DNA of 23,995 bases, taken from NCBI GenBank assembly GCA_002366725.1, contig DFBT01000029.1, positions 2,625 to 26,619 of the forward strand, in the 5' to 3' direction. The stretch comes from Caldifarciminota bacterium UBA3073. GTDB taxonomy: Bacteria > Hydrothermota > UBA3073. The notes under the pieces were generated by a model that was not told the DNA's origin, ran no database searches, and saw nothing but the letters and a program-made list of their open reading frames with translations. A program made the translations under genes and the position numbers. Below, piece by piece: positions 1-9,200 of the stretch; positions within the stretch are counted from its first letter, which is position 1; every line of letters begins with the position of its first letter.

Positions 1-50
1 ATTTTTCGCCAGACACTAATTGGGCGAAAGTATGGAAGTGGTGAAGGTAA

Positions 51-127
51 GCACTCCAGTGAGGGCTGGAAGCGGGGTGCATCATCTTGGAATGCCCCAT
101 CTTGGAGTGCCCCGCTTTAGCGGGGCA
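51..127. repeat. Composite palindromic repeat upstream of the first gene
   Basis: The stretch starts with GCACTCCA (51-58) and ends with the perfect hairpin TGCCCCGCTTTAGCGGGGCA (108-127), which is preceded by TTGGAG. The same 20-mer recurs at 3234-3253 and with one change at 14226-14245. Between them lies GGGGTGCATCATCTTGG, which resembles a decayed GCATCACC-type hairpin arm. No gene is evident in 1-201. Confidence 0.7.
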
Positions 128-201
128 AAGGGAAAATTGCCTTTGTTAGCACGACAATAAGGTCGAATTTGATTGCACGGTTGATAAAATAGGGGTTTAA
201 T

Positions 202-3200
202 ATGCTTCGTAGGTTTGTTTCCATTGTATCAGTTCTCTTAATCTCAGGGACGGGTTTCGGTGAATACACAGAAAAGAGTGGATATCCATCGCCTCGATGG
301 GAGTGGGGTGGGGGTCAACCCGTGATGGTCTTTTTTGGGGAAAAGGATGTGAGTCTCCCTGGTAAGCTTGGAATAAGATTGGAATGGGTAGGAGAGCGAA
401 GTGGTCTCGCATTCCTTGAAAGGGATGAAATTTCACTCCTTGCAGAATCTGGATTTTCATATCAAATTATAACGAGAAACGACGCCTGGAGGATCTTACA
501 TGCGGGGCGGAGGGACGAATATCCCAATATCGTTTGGTTCGATTATCCATCCTGTAGTTTCCCGGGGCAGGGCATAACCGTTTCCTTGCACTTCACAGCA
601 CAGGTCCCACTGGATGTGGAAAATGTGGGAATAATAATCTGGCGAAGAACCACTGAGGGCAATTGGAATTTTGAATTTGTCACTTCAAAGGATGTAGAGG
701 TTTCCTGTCCCAATATGGACACGACCGTGGAGCTCTCTTACTCCCTTCCCGATTCTTTCTTCTATGTCTATGAATACTGGATTGGAGTGGGCTACGGCGA
801 CTATTACAGATGGTTTTCCTATTACATCAATATGCCGCCCGAACCCATCCATCAGAAGGTGGCGATGATGGTGGATGAGGATGTCTACGATGATATCGAA
901 TCCGCTATTCTTCAATATAAGACGGATGTTGAATCAAATTTCGACGCCGAAATTTACACATACAGCATATCCCCCGGGGTTACCCCGGAGTCTCTTCGAA
1001 CATATCTGCAGAACCTGTATTATAATGATGGCATTACCGGAGCTATACTCGTTGGACTTCTCCCTTACGCAATGTGGGACCCCATATGGGGTGAACCACC
1101 GTTCCCCATACCTTACTTCTATGAAGACCTTGATGGTGACTTTATAGATGGGGATGGCGACGGGTATTATGAATGCCACCAATGGGGAGAGAATCTGGAA
1201 CCCGAGATCTGGGTCTTCTGGATGAGACCACCTCAGGATAATCCCCTCGCCCTTTCTGACTTTCTCCAAAAATGCCACACCTATTACGAACTCGACCTCC
1301 ATGTACCGATGCAGGCTCTTGAGTGCATTAACTATGACTGGAGGGGAGCGGCGAAACCATTCTATATAAATCTATCTCACATCTACGGTGAGGCGGTGGA
1401 TACGATAGGTGGGAATGAATGGAGGGTAAGTGGAAGCGAGTATCTCGATTATCTCTCCACATACGGGTCTGAGATAACCCACATATGGTGCCATTCAGGC
1501 AGTGATGTGCACTGTTTCGATCTCTCTCCATGGGTTTACTGGTATGATATAAGGGACATTCAACCGGGCTCCTGGTTCTATCTCCTGTGGGCGTGTCACG
1601 GTGCAAACTTTGAAGACCGACCATCGCACAATCTCGCTGTAAACTACTGTATGGGAGAGTCATCGGGACTTGCCTCGCTCGGCGTGGTAAGGAGTATAGG
1701 AACGGGTAGTGCCCAGGAGAGCTTCTTCAACTCTCTTTCATACGGAAAATCCCTCGGAGAGGCATATTTTGATTATATGTGTTACGACTATGATTCAACC
1801 TGGGTAAGGGTGTGGTTTGGCAATGATGTGGCACCCGATTCCTTCGTGTGGGACTTCTGCTTTGTGGGTAATCCATTTGTGACCTTCCCGGGCAGCCTCG
1901 AGGGACCTCCGTCGCCCCCAAAAAATCTCACTGCATCTCCCGGATATCTGGAGATAGACCTTTCCTGGAAGGCAAATTACGAAGCGGATATTGCTGGATA
2001 TAATGTCTATAGGGGCGAGACTTCTGGAGGACCTTACGAGAGATTGAACACTTCCCTTGTTTCGGATACGATTTACCTCGATACGGATCCAGAGTGTATA
2101 TGGTACTATTATGTTGTGACCGCGGTAGATACACAGGACCTGGAGAGCGATTACTCCCTGGAGATATCTGCACGACCCATATCACTCAACCAGGGGATAC
2201 TGGTTGTCGATGAAACGAGGAACGGAACCGGGGCACCGGGAAGCCCAAGCGATGCCCAGGTAGATAGTTTCTATGGAGCTATTCTATCGGGCTATGATTT
2301 TACAGAATGGGATGTAGATTCACTTGGCAAGCCATCCATATACGACCTCGGTCCATATTCTCCCATCATATGGCACGGAGATGATTATGCATACCTGCAA
2401 ATTTCGCAGGCAGTTCCCGATATCGAGAGGTATCTCGATGAGGGAGGTAAGCTGTGGCTCTGTGGTTGGAGACCCGTCATGGCGGTTATGGGGTCCGGGA
2501 CATATCCGTTCACATTTGAGGAGGGCGATTTCCCATATGACTATTTGGAACTTCAAGATGCCGATGAATCCACATCGAACGACTTCTCGTCCGCGGGGGG
2601 ACTTCTTGGATACCCCGACATATCCGTCGATTCAACGAAAGTTCCGTTATCCTGGGGCGGAAGGATGAAGTACATCGATGTGTTCACCCCGTTGGATGCA
2701 GAACCCATCTATTTCTTTAACTCCGCCTCGGGTGACACATCTTTTCAGGATAAGCCCTGTGGAGTAAGGTATCTGGATGGGCCTTATAAGATTGTATTCC
2801 TCGGCTTTCCACTGTACTTTATGAGAGAAGATGAGGCAACACTGCTCGCCCAGAGGGTATTGGGCGACTTGGGTGTAGATGAGACAACTCCAATCCCAAA
2901 AGTATTTGCCCTACGCCAGAACTATCCAAATCCGTTCAGAGAAGAAACGGTCATCAGTTATTCCATCGGATCCTGCGGACAGTTATCGGTTATCGGTAAA
3001 AACCACAAACCGATTACCGGTTACCGATTACCGATTACCTTGTCCATCTACGATATAACGGGAAGGTTGGTGAGAACTCTAATAGATGGGTATCAACCCC
3101 CCGGTCGCTACAGGGTTAGATGGGATGGAAGGGATGACATTGGGAATAAACTTGGCTCCGGGGTATATTTTGTAAGATTTAAATCAGGTAGATTCACGAA

Positions 3201-3228
3201 CACGAGAAAGGTCGTCATCTTGAGATAG
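202..3228 (+). CDS. Secreted C25 (gingipain-like) cysteine peptidase with FN3 and T9SS-type sorting domain
   Basis: Predicted extracellular or surface cysteine peptidase of 1008 aa. Residues 1-20 form a signal peptide (MLRRFVSIVSVLLISGTGFG). About 217-563 is a caspase-like C25 region: YKTDVES, ITGAILVG, an acidic DGDFIDGDGDGYY segment and WMRPP. The candidate catalytic pair is His431 (WCHSGSD) and Cys465 (LLWACHGANF), 34 residues apart, close to the His-Cys spacing of gingipain R. About 568-660 is a fibronectin type III domain (NVYRGETSGGPYERL). About 664-890 is an unrecognised alpha/beta-like domain. About 907-1008 is a sorting/FlgD-like Ig domain (NYPNPF, IYDITGRLVRTL, WDGRDD, GVYFVRF). ATG 202 follows a weak AGGGG. 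It is homologous over the peptidase region to the 18014-21772 protein. The sorting domain carries a repeat-derived insertion at about residues 923-946. Natural substrate is unknown, and activity is inferred only from the dyad. Confidence 0.85.
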   Translation: MLRRFVSIVSVLLISGTGFGEYTEKSGYPSPRWEWGGGQPVMVFFGEKDVSLPGKLGIRLEWVGERSGLAFLERDEISLLAESGFSYQIITRNDAWRILHAGRRDEYPNIVWFDYPSCSFPGQGITVSLHFTAQVPLDVENVGIIIWRRTTEGNWNFEFVTSKDVEVSCPNMDTTVELSYSLPDSFFYVYEYWIGVGYGDYYRWFSYYINMPPEPIHQKVAMMVDEDVYDDIESAILQYKTDVESNFDAEIYTYSISPGVTPESLRTYLQNLYYNDGITGAILVGLLPYAMWDPIWGEPPFPIPYFYEDLDGDFIDGDGDGYYECHQWGENLEPEIWVFWMRPPQDNPLALSDFLQKCHTYYELDLHVPMQALECINYDWRGAAKPFYINLSHIYGEAVDTIGGNEWRVSGSEYLDYLSTYGSEITHIWCHSGSDVHCFDLSPWVYWYDIRDIQPGSWFYLLWACHGANFEDRPSHNLAVNYCMGESSGLASLGVVRSIGTGSAQESFFNSLSYGKSLGEAYFDYMCYDYDSTWVRVWFGNDVAPDSFVWDFCFVGNPFVTFPGSLEGPPSPPKNLTASPGYLEIDLSWKANYEADIAGYNVYRGETSGGPYERLNTSLVSDTIYLDTDPECIWYYYVVTAVDTQDLESDYSLEISARPISLNQGILVVDETRNGTGAPGSPSDAQVDSFYGAILSGYDFTEWDVDSLGKPSIYDLGPYSPIIWHGDDYAYLQISQAVPDIERYLDEGGKLWLCGWRPVMAVMGSGTYPFTFEEGDFPYDYLELQDADESTSNDFSSAGGLLGYPDISVDSTKVPLSWGGRMKYIDVFTPLDAEPIYFFNSASGDTSFQDKPCGVRYLDGPYKIVFLGFPLYFMREDEATLLAQRVLGDLGVDETTPIPKVFALRQNYPNPFREETVISYSIGSCGQLSVIGKNHKPITGYRLPITLSIYDITGRLVRTLIDGYQPPGRYRVRWDGRDDIGNKLGSGVYFVRFKSGRFTNTRKVVILR
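2967..3040. repeat. Repeat insertion inside the sorting domain of the first C25 gene
   Basis: GGATCCTGCGGAC (2968-2980), a variant of the intergenic GGATCCTGTGGAC module, is followed by an imperfect inverted repeat: CGGTTATCGGTAA on the left and TTACCGGTTACCG on the right, then further GATTACC units to 3039. It is in frame and adds about 20-24 residues between the VISYS and LSIYD strands. The sorting domain of the 6294-10103 protein joins these strands with about 9 residues. Confidence 0.75.
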
Positions 3229-3293
3229 TGGAGTGCCCCGCTTTAGCGGGGCATGCAGTAGCTCGCTACTGCCTGCGGTAGGCAGGCAGTCCA
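3229..3293. repeat. Composite of three palindromes just after the C25 stop
   Basis: It begins one base after the stop codon. The outer ends are TGGAGTGCC and GGCAGTCCA, complementary except for one base. Inside, in order, are TGCCCCGCTTTAGCGGGGCA (3234-3253), GCAGTAGCTCGCTACTGC (3255-3272) and a GCCTGCGGTAGGC hairpin (3271-3283). The stems could end transcription of the upstream gene, but there is no T-run after them. Confidence 0.8.
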
Positions 3294-3324
3294 GAGACGT
3301 AAGAAGCGTGCATTACTAAAAAAA

Positions 3325-5745
3325 ATGAAGAGTTCTGAAAAATTCCGTATTCTTGAAGATGGAAATAAAATAATCATCGGTCCCGCAAGGTTCAGTTTGA
3401 TAACACCCCATCTTATTAGACTGGAATATAGTAGAGATGGAAGATTTGAGGATCGACCCACCATCCGAGCTATTAACCTTCCTAAGTCCATTAAATTTAA
3501 GGAATTAAGGCATGAGGGTAAATTCTTCATATTGGAAGGAGAACACATTCGAGTAAAATACCTTCCGGGCGATACCCCTTTTTCGGCAGACAATCTCGCG
3601 GTCTCATGGAATGCGGGAAACATGCGCGGCGAGTGGAAACCCGGTGGCGAGGACTTCAAAAACCTCGGCGGGATTTTCGTCGGTCTTGACCATGTTGATA
3701 AAGGCATAATTGCTACTGGAGTTCATCCTGCTTCGTTGAACAATGAAGAAAAAAGGGGCGAGTTCGACCTCTGGCATACATGGTGGGATTCCCAATCATT
3801 CCTTGCAAGAAAGTGGGGTATGGATGTTAAGGAAACGCAACTCTCTCTTGAATACATAATAAAATACCATCTCAAGGAACTTCCGGAGAAGATAAAGAAA
3901 GAGATAAAGAAGCGTTTGAAATTTCCTCCAGGACTTTTGAGCAGATCGGGTTATTTTGTCCTGAATGAATCAGATTCGGCGGTCTTCGAGACCAAAACCA
4001 AGTGGCTCGATTCACCTCCTTCGGAGAATTACCAGAACTGGTATTTTTTTGCCTACGGTAGGAATTATTTCCTTGGTCTCAAAAACTTCGTTTCTCTTTG
4101 CGGCAGAATTCCTCTGATACCGCGGTGGGCATTCGGCAGTTGGTATTCCGTCTGGAAGGACCTGTGTGATGAGGACTATAAAAAGATTGTGGAACAGTAC
4201 CATAAACACAAACTGCCCCTTGATGTCCTCGTTGTCGATATGAACTGGCACATCAATGGATGGGATGGTTGGGATTGGAACAAAGCTAATTTTCCTGAGC
4301 CCGAAGAATTCATTCGATGGGTCCACAGTCAAAATCTGAAGGTCACTCTGAATCTGCATTGCGAAAGTATACCCACTGAGGATAGCCACTTCATTCCCTT
4401 CTGTGAGGGGATGGGCATTGCACCCGATAAATTTAAAGAAACTACATACAAGTTTAACTTTACTCAAAGGAGAGAGGCGGAGGCGTTTCTTAAAACTATG
4501 CCAGAGCCAAACGAGAGAAAGGGAATTGATTTCTTCTGGCTCGATGTCTGGCAAAATCGAACAGAAAATGTGGGTGTTAATGAAGTCCTGTGGACAAACC
4601 ATCTCTTTCATACCCACATGGAAAGGGACCTGAACAAAAGAGGACTCATCCTGGGTCGTTATGGTGGAATAGGTTCCCACCGCTACCCAGCATTTTTTTC
4701 GGGTGATGCCCTATCGCAATGGGAGGTTCTCGAGCACGAAATAGATGTGAGTGCCCGAGCCGGGAATGTGGGCGTAAACTACCTATCTCATGATTTAGGA
4801 GGTTTTAAAAGAACCCTTCCTGACGATGATTTACCCCTGCTTGATCCAGAGTTATACATTCGGTGGATGCAGTTCGGCGCCTTAAACCCAATAATGCGTA
4901 TCCACAGTCACCACGGGATTCGGGAACCATGGAGCTACGGAGAGAAGGTGTTGGAAATCGTTCGTAAGGCATACGAGCTCCATATAAGTCTTGTGCCGTA
5001 CTTCTATCATCTTTCGAGGCAAGCTTACGATGAAGGTATTCCGACCATTGGACCACTTTACCTGTATTATCCCGATGACGAAGAGGCATACAACCACCCC
5101 ACGGAGTATTTAATCGGAGGAAGAATTTTAGTGACACCCGTCTGCAGGCCCGGTAATATAAGATCTATCTATCTGCCAAGAGGTCGGTTTTATTCTCTTG
5201 TAGATGGTAAAATTTACGATGGTCCAACAGAGCTGAATATGTATGTTCCACTCGAAAAGATTCCCCTGTTCATTAAGGCTGGCTCTATTCTGCCACGTCA
5301 AAAATTTGTGGAGAGAGTTGGTACTTCAGTTCCAGACCCACTTGTTTTCGATGTCTATCCCGGCGCCGATGATTCGAAGAATGCTGTGCACCAATTGAAC
5401 CTGTATGAGGATGATGGTGAAAGTCTCAAATATCGCTCGGAAAGGTTCTCCCGTCTACCGATAGCATTTAGGAATGAAGATGGAAAAATTAGCTTATCTG
5501 TGAAACCCATCGAGGGTGCATACCGAAATATGCCCGCTCGTCGTTCCTTTGAAATCTGGATAAACTTCGTTGAGAGACCGGTAAAAGTGAGGGTAGACCG
5601 TCAGGGTATCAAGGAGTTCGACGACTTGACAACATCAGAGACTGGTTATAAATATTTTAAAGAGACAAAACGGCTTGAGATAAAAGTTGGTCGAAAGCCC
5701 GTTTCCAGGCCGTGGAAGGTTGAAGTTGATTTTGGTATCGCGTAG
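3325..5745 (+). CDS. GH31 family alpha-glycosidase (alpha-glucosidase-like)
   Basis: Glycoside hydrolase of family 31, 806 aa, expected to release sugars from alpha-linked oligosaccharides by a retaining mechanism. It has no signal peptide, so it is probably cytoplasmic. About 1-255 is an N-terminal beta-sandwich. About 262-600 is the (beta/alpha)8 barrel, with PRWAFGSWYS, LPLDVLVVDMNWH, the likely nucleophile Asp407 in FFWLDVWQ and the likely acid/base Asp461 in FFSGDALSQW. The MRIHSHHG segment and the PYFYHLSRQAYDEGIPTIGP segment are also typical. About 600-806 are C-terminal beta domains (DUF5110-like, LYEDDGES). Length is normal for the family. ATG 3325 follows an A-run with no clear Shine-Dalgarno sequence. 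GH31 covers alpha-glucosidase, alpha-xylosidase and others, so substrate is open. Confidence 0.92.
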   Translation: MKSSEKFRILEDGNKIIIGPARFSLITPHLIRLEYSRDGRFEDRPTIRAINLPKSIKFKELRHEGKFFILEGEHIRVKYLPGDTPFSADNLAVSWNAGNMRGEWKPGGEDFKNLGGIFVGLDHVDKGIIATGVHPASLNNEEKRGEFDLWHTWWDSQSFLARKWGMDVKETQLSLEYIIKYHLKELPEKIKKEIKKRLKFPPGLLSRSGYFVLNESDSAVFETKTKWLDSPPSENYQNWYFFAYGRNYFLGLKNFVSLCGRIPLIPRWAFGSWYSVWKDLCDEDYKKIVEQYHKHKLPLDVLVVDMNWHINGWDGWDWNKANFPEPEEFIRWVHSQNLKVTLNLHCESIPTEDSHFIPFCEGMGIAPDKFKETTYKFNFTQRREAEAFLKTMPEPNERKGIDFFWLDVWQNRTENVGVNEVLWTNHLFHTHMERDLNKRGLILGRYGGIGSHRYPAFFSGDALSQWEVLEHEIDVSARAGNVGVNYLSHDLGGFKRTLPDDDLPLLDPELYIRWMQFGALNPIMRIHSHHGIREPWSYGEKVLEIVRKAYELHISLVPYFYHLSRQAYDEGIPTIGPLYLYYPDDEEAYNHPTEYLIGGRILVTPVCRPGNIRSIYLPRGRFYSLVDGKIYDGPTELNMYVPLEKIPLFIKAGSILPRQKFVERVGTSVPDPLVFDVYPGADDSKNAVHQLNLYEDDGESLKYRSERFSRLPIAFRNEDGKISLSVKPIEGAYRNMPARRSFEIWINFVERPVKVRVDRQGIKEFDDLTTSETGYKYFKETKRLEIKVGRKPVSRPWKVEVDFGIA

Positions 5746-6044
5746 CCGCAACCTTCAGGGGTTGTGCAAAAACTATAATTCCGCATGTCATTGCGAGGGA
5801 TGTCATTGCGAGGCGAAGCCGAAGCAACCTCCGAAGCAACCCCCGAAGCAATCTCATTTTATGGAATTGCCAAGTAGGGATAAGTCCCGTTCGTATGCTC
5901 GGGAATTAGATTGCTTCGCAGCCTCTTCGCTTCGCTCGGAGCTTCGGCTCAGGGCTTCGGCTCGCAATGACACCTTTTAGAGCCGGTAGCCTTAACTTTT
6001 GAGACTGCTTATTTGACTTTTTGCACAGCCTGTTCAGGTTGCGA
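5746..6044. mobile_element. MITE-like element with imperfect terminal inverted repeats
   Basis: The left end (5746-5774, starting CCGCAACCTTCAGGGG) and right end (6016-6044, ending CAGGTTGCGA) are inverted repeats matching at about 22 of 29 positions. They share TTTTTGCACA and AGGTTGCG blocks. The element begins directly after the GH31 stop codon, is about 299 bp and encodes no credible protein. Its core is the TCATTGCGAG-type repeat at 5786-5972. I found no clear target-site duplication. From 6045 to 6180 I see only a short hairpin (TCAGGTT/AACCTGA around 6033-6056) and A/T-rich sequence. Confidence 0.5.
5786..5972. repeat. Dispersed TCATTGCGAG...CGCAATGACA palindromic repeat, copy 1
   Basis: Starts TGTCATTGCGAGG and ends CTCGCAATGACA, its inverse. 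The arms contain GAAGCAATCTC on one side and GATTGCTTCGC on the other, with iterated CGAAGCAACC and CTTCGCTCGGAGCTTCGG units. The same repeat recurs at 21989-22165. This type of repeat is widespread in bacterial genomes and is often mis-called as small ORFs. Confidence 0.9.
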
Positions 6045-6180
6045 AAATTGAACCTGAGTAGGAAGTATCATGCGAAAACTTTTAATTTTAGACGTTGTCC
6101 CAAAGTCTTATGATGAAAATTGTCAGATTATATGATGAGTGTAAAAGTCCTCAGTTATGAACCTTATCAACTAATAGGTA

Positions 6181-6246
6181 TTGGAGTACAATAGCTTGTC
6201 CATATCCATACGGATCCTGTGGACGGACTCTGTGAGCTATTACAAA
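6181..6246. repeat. Nested palindrome upstream of the propeller gene
   Basis: It starts TTGGAGTACAATAGC. AATAGCT (6190-6196) pairs with AGCTATT (6235-6241). The loop between them is filled by a second palindrome bounded by GTCC (6199-6202) and GGAC (6221-6224), which itself contains ATCC-ATAC-GGAT. The insert sits where simple copies have a 2-nt loop. It lies about 50 bp upstream of the 6294 start and could fold in the 5' leader. Confidence 0.75.
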
Positions 6247-6293
6247 GACGTAAGATACCTTATTTAACACAATAACATAGAAAGGAGGGCACA

Positions 6294-9200
6294 ATGTACA
6301 AATCGACATTTTTCTTATCCCTGCTCTTGATTGCGGGTGTTGTAGCATCTGCTACCCATGAGGGATTAAGCTCTGGGATAAGAAAGGAGACAAGGGTCAC
6401 ACAATCGGGGGTTGTAGAGGAAAGGAGTGTTTACATCCCCGAGATGTTAGATAAAACGGGTTCTACCCCGTCCATACACCTGACACCCACCCATCGTCTA
6501 TACCAGGGTGAACCCGAGACCACCGTGGTCTGGGTGGACAGAGCTCACCTGAATGCCATTGCGGAATACTCGGCGATCTCCAGCGAGGGTATGCACATTT
6601 TCACCAATTGGATGTTGAACAATGAGAGGGTGAGTCTCTACTTTTCTGCCGGCAGTGGTGTTCCCATATGGACATACTATGCCCCAGATGAGTTCGTCCT
6701 CGAGGTTGGTGAATCGTGGAATGCCTCGGTTCTCTCGGCGGGCGATGGAGAGGCGGGATACAGATGGTCGAGATACTCGTCCTCGCCCGCGTGGGAGTAT
6801 AATTTCGGGGAAGAGATGAGGGCTGCCTCCGCATCCCACGACGGTACAAAGGTCGTGTACCTTACCCGCACCGCCTCGGGAGGACACATCTACACGCTGT
6901 CGGCGGAGACGGGTGAGATTCTGTGGGACTATGGGTGGTCCGGCGATCCGTCACAAAGCCTCGCTCTGTCAGAGGACGGCTCCGTGGCGGCGGTGCTGAC
7001 ATACGACTCCTGTTATGTATTCGATGAATTTGGACAGAGAGGGGGGGCACTGAGGGTTCACGGAGCTCAATGGCCATCGCAGGTAGCCCTCTCGGGTGAT
7101 GGAAATCTTCTCGTCTTTGGAGACTATCAACAGAACCTGAGACTCTACGAATGGGGAGGGACAAATTATGAACTGAAGTGGACAGCACATCTCGGAACCT
7201 CTCCCTATTACGACTGGGTCACCGCGATTGCCATCTCCAGAGACGGCTCTACCATTCTGGCTGGCACCATGGATTTCAACTATCGAAACAACTGCGTCGC
7301 CTGTTATGACACCTCTTCAAGCACACCCAGATGGACATGTCACAGGTACGGCTATGGGATAAAGTCAGTTGCCCTCTCCGCTGATGGGAGGATGGGGATC
7401 GCAGGATGTGAGGGAGATACAGATGTGGTGAATGGATACGGCGATGCCGTGTCCGTCTTTGATATGACAGATTCCATACCGATACTCTCCATATCGGACT
7501 GCGAGGCAGAGGGGGGTGAAAGGGGGTCGATACTATCGGTTGCAATATCTGACTCAGGTGACTGGGCGTGTGCTTCTGGGAAGGCAGTGAGGTCGTATGA
7601 ATGGGGTAGTGGAGGGGAGGTGTATTGTATTCATATAGGTGAGATAATAACATGCGATGTGGGAATAACAAGTATAAACTCACCTCCCGATAAGTTAAAG
7701 AGGGATACCACCTATGCTGTAGGGACGACCTGCAGTAACTACGGGGAGGCTTCTGTCTCCTTCTGGACCTACTTCAACATTGAGGATTCTCTCGGAGTCT
7801 CCATCTATGAGGACTCATCGGAGGTGGTGAATCTGGCTCCCGGCGGCTCCCGCGCGGTAAATTTTGGGGACTTCACTCCGCTCTCCTACGGTTGGTACAA
7901 ATTGACAACCTGGACGGCGCTCGATGGCGACGGTTACCCGGGGGATGATACCCTCTCCACCATTGCGTGGTGCAGACACGATGCCGTCTGCGATTGTATA
8001 GATAACCCTTTTTACGAGATAACGGTGAACCAGTTCACCCCGGTTGTGGCAAAGGTAAAAAATATTGGGGCATACGAGGATACCGTTACAGTTGTCATCA
8101 CTATTATTGATTCTAATGAAACGGTAGTCTATTCAGACACCCTCGATACATTTCTTTCACCCGATGAGTCAGCCCAGCTATATTTTTCTGATTGGACTCC
8201 CGAATCCGTTGGAACATACACGGCATACACGAATGCGTTTACCTCTGAAGATTACGATTCCCTGAACGGTATCTGCTCAAAGCCCATCTCATCCACATAC
8301 GAGATAATATACGATGATGGCTCTTCAAATATGTGGTATTATGTAAGTAGTGAATACCACGACAACAAGTTCGCCGTGAGGTTCACGCCCGTCATAGACA
8401 CCCCGATGACACTCGTCAGCGCGAGGGTATATGTTTCTCATAACAATCCATTTGCCATCTCTGTGAACCGAGATTCGTCTGGGCTTCCCGGAGGTATTGT
8501 GCTCGGTCCGGATACCGTCGCTTGCTCTTCTCCCCCTGAATGGGTGGAGATGGTATACTCGCACCCCCTCTCCTCTACGGACGATTTTTGGGTCGTATTC
8601 CACTGGCTTTCGAATTCACCGGACCGACCCTGGGTGGGGGCGGACTACGACTATCCCTGTGAAGAGAGGTCCTGGTGGTATTCCTCGGCGAAGACCTCAC
8701 TGTGTCGTGTTGGATATTACGAGAATGAAGGTCTTCTCGTGGGCAAGACGGAGAAATTTGACGACAAGGACGGTTGGACGAACGTGGACGATGCCGACTG
8801 GATGATAAGGGCTCTCGTTACTCCGAGTGGTGCAAACCCGGATATACAGGTATCTCCCGATTCGCTCTATTTTGAGATTATGGCGGGTGAAGGCAGAAAT
8901 AAAGAAGATGGTGGGTTTTCCTCGCGGTGCGGGACAGACGCACATAGACTGATAGATGTGAAGATAGAGGCGAGTCCCGCAAGTGGGTCTAAAATCTCGT
9001 TGGGCGATGTCTACCACCCAACTTTTTACATTTCCGACCCCGAGACCCTCTACTACGACGACGGGAGTTTCGAGACCGGGATAGGGCTGACAAGTTCAAG
9101 TGGATTTACCCCGGACGAGAGTGAGACATATGGTTTTGCCACGCAATTTTCCCATACACCCACGAATCTTTACGGCTTGATGCTATATTTCACCGAGTTT

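Noticed and set aside
1..44. Possible 3' end of an upstream gene (a short open frame ending in TGA at 42-44)
   Set aside because: Only about 13 codons are visible and other frames are equally open, so no family can be recognised.
4012..4680. Long antisense open frame of 222 codons opposite the GH31 gene
   Set aside because: The + strand encodes a clear GH31 barrel with catalytic residues; the antisense product has no recognisable features.
5687..5980. Open frame of 97 codons over the GH31 end and the repeat
   Set aside because: It is read from the TCATTGCGAG-type repeat and from the GH31 gene in another frame; such repeats often produce false small proteins.
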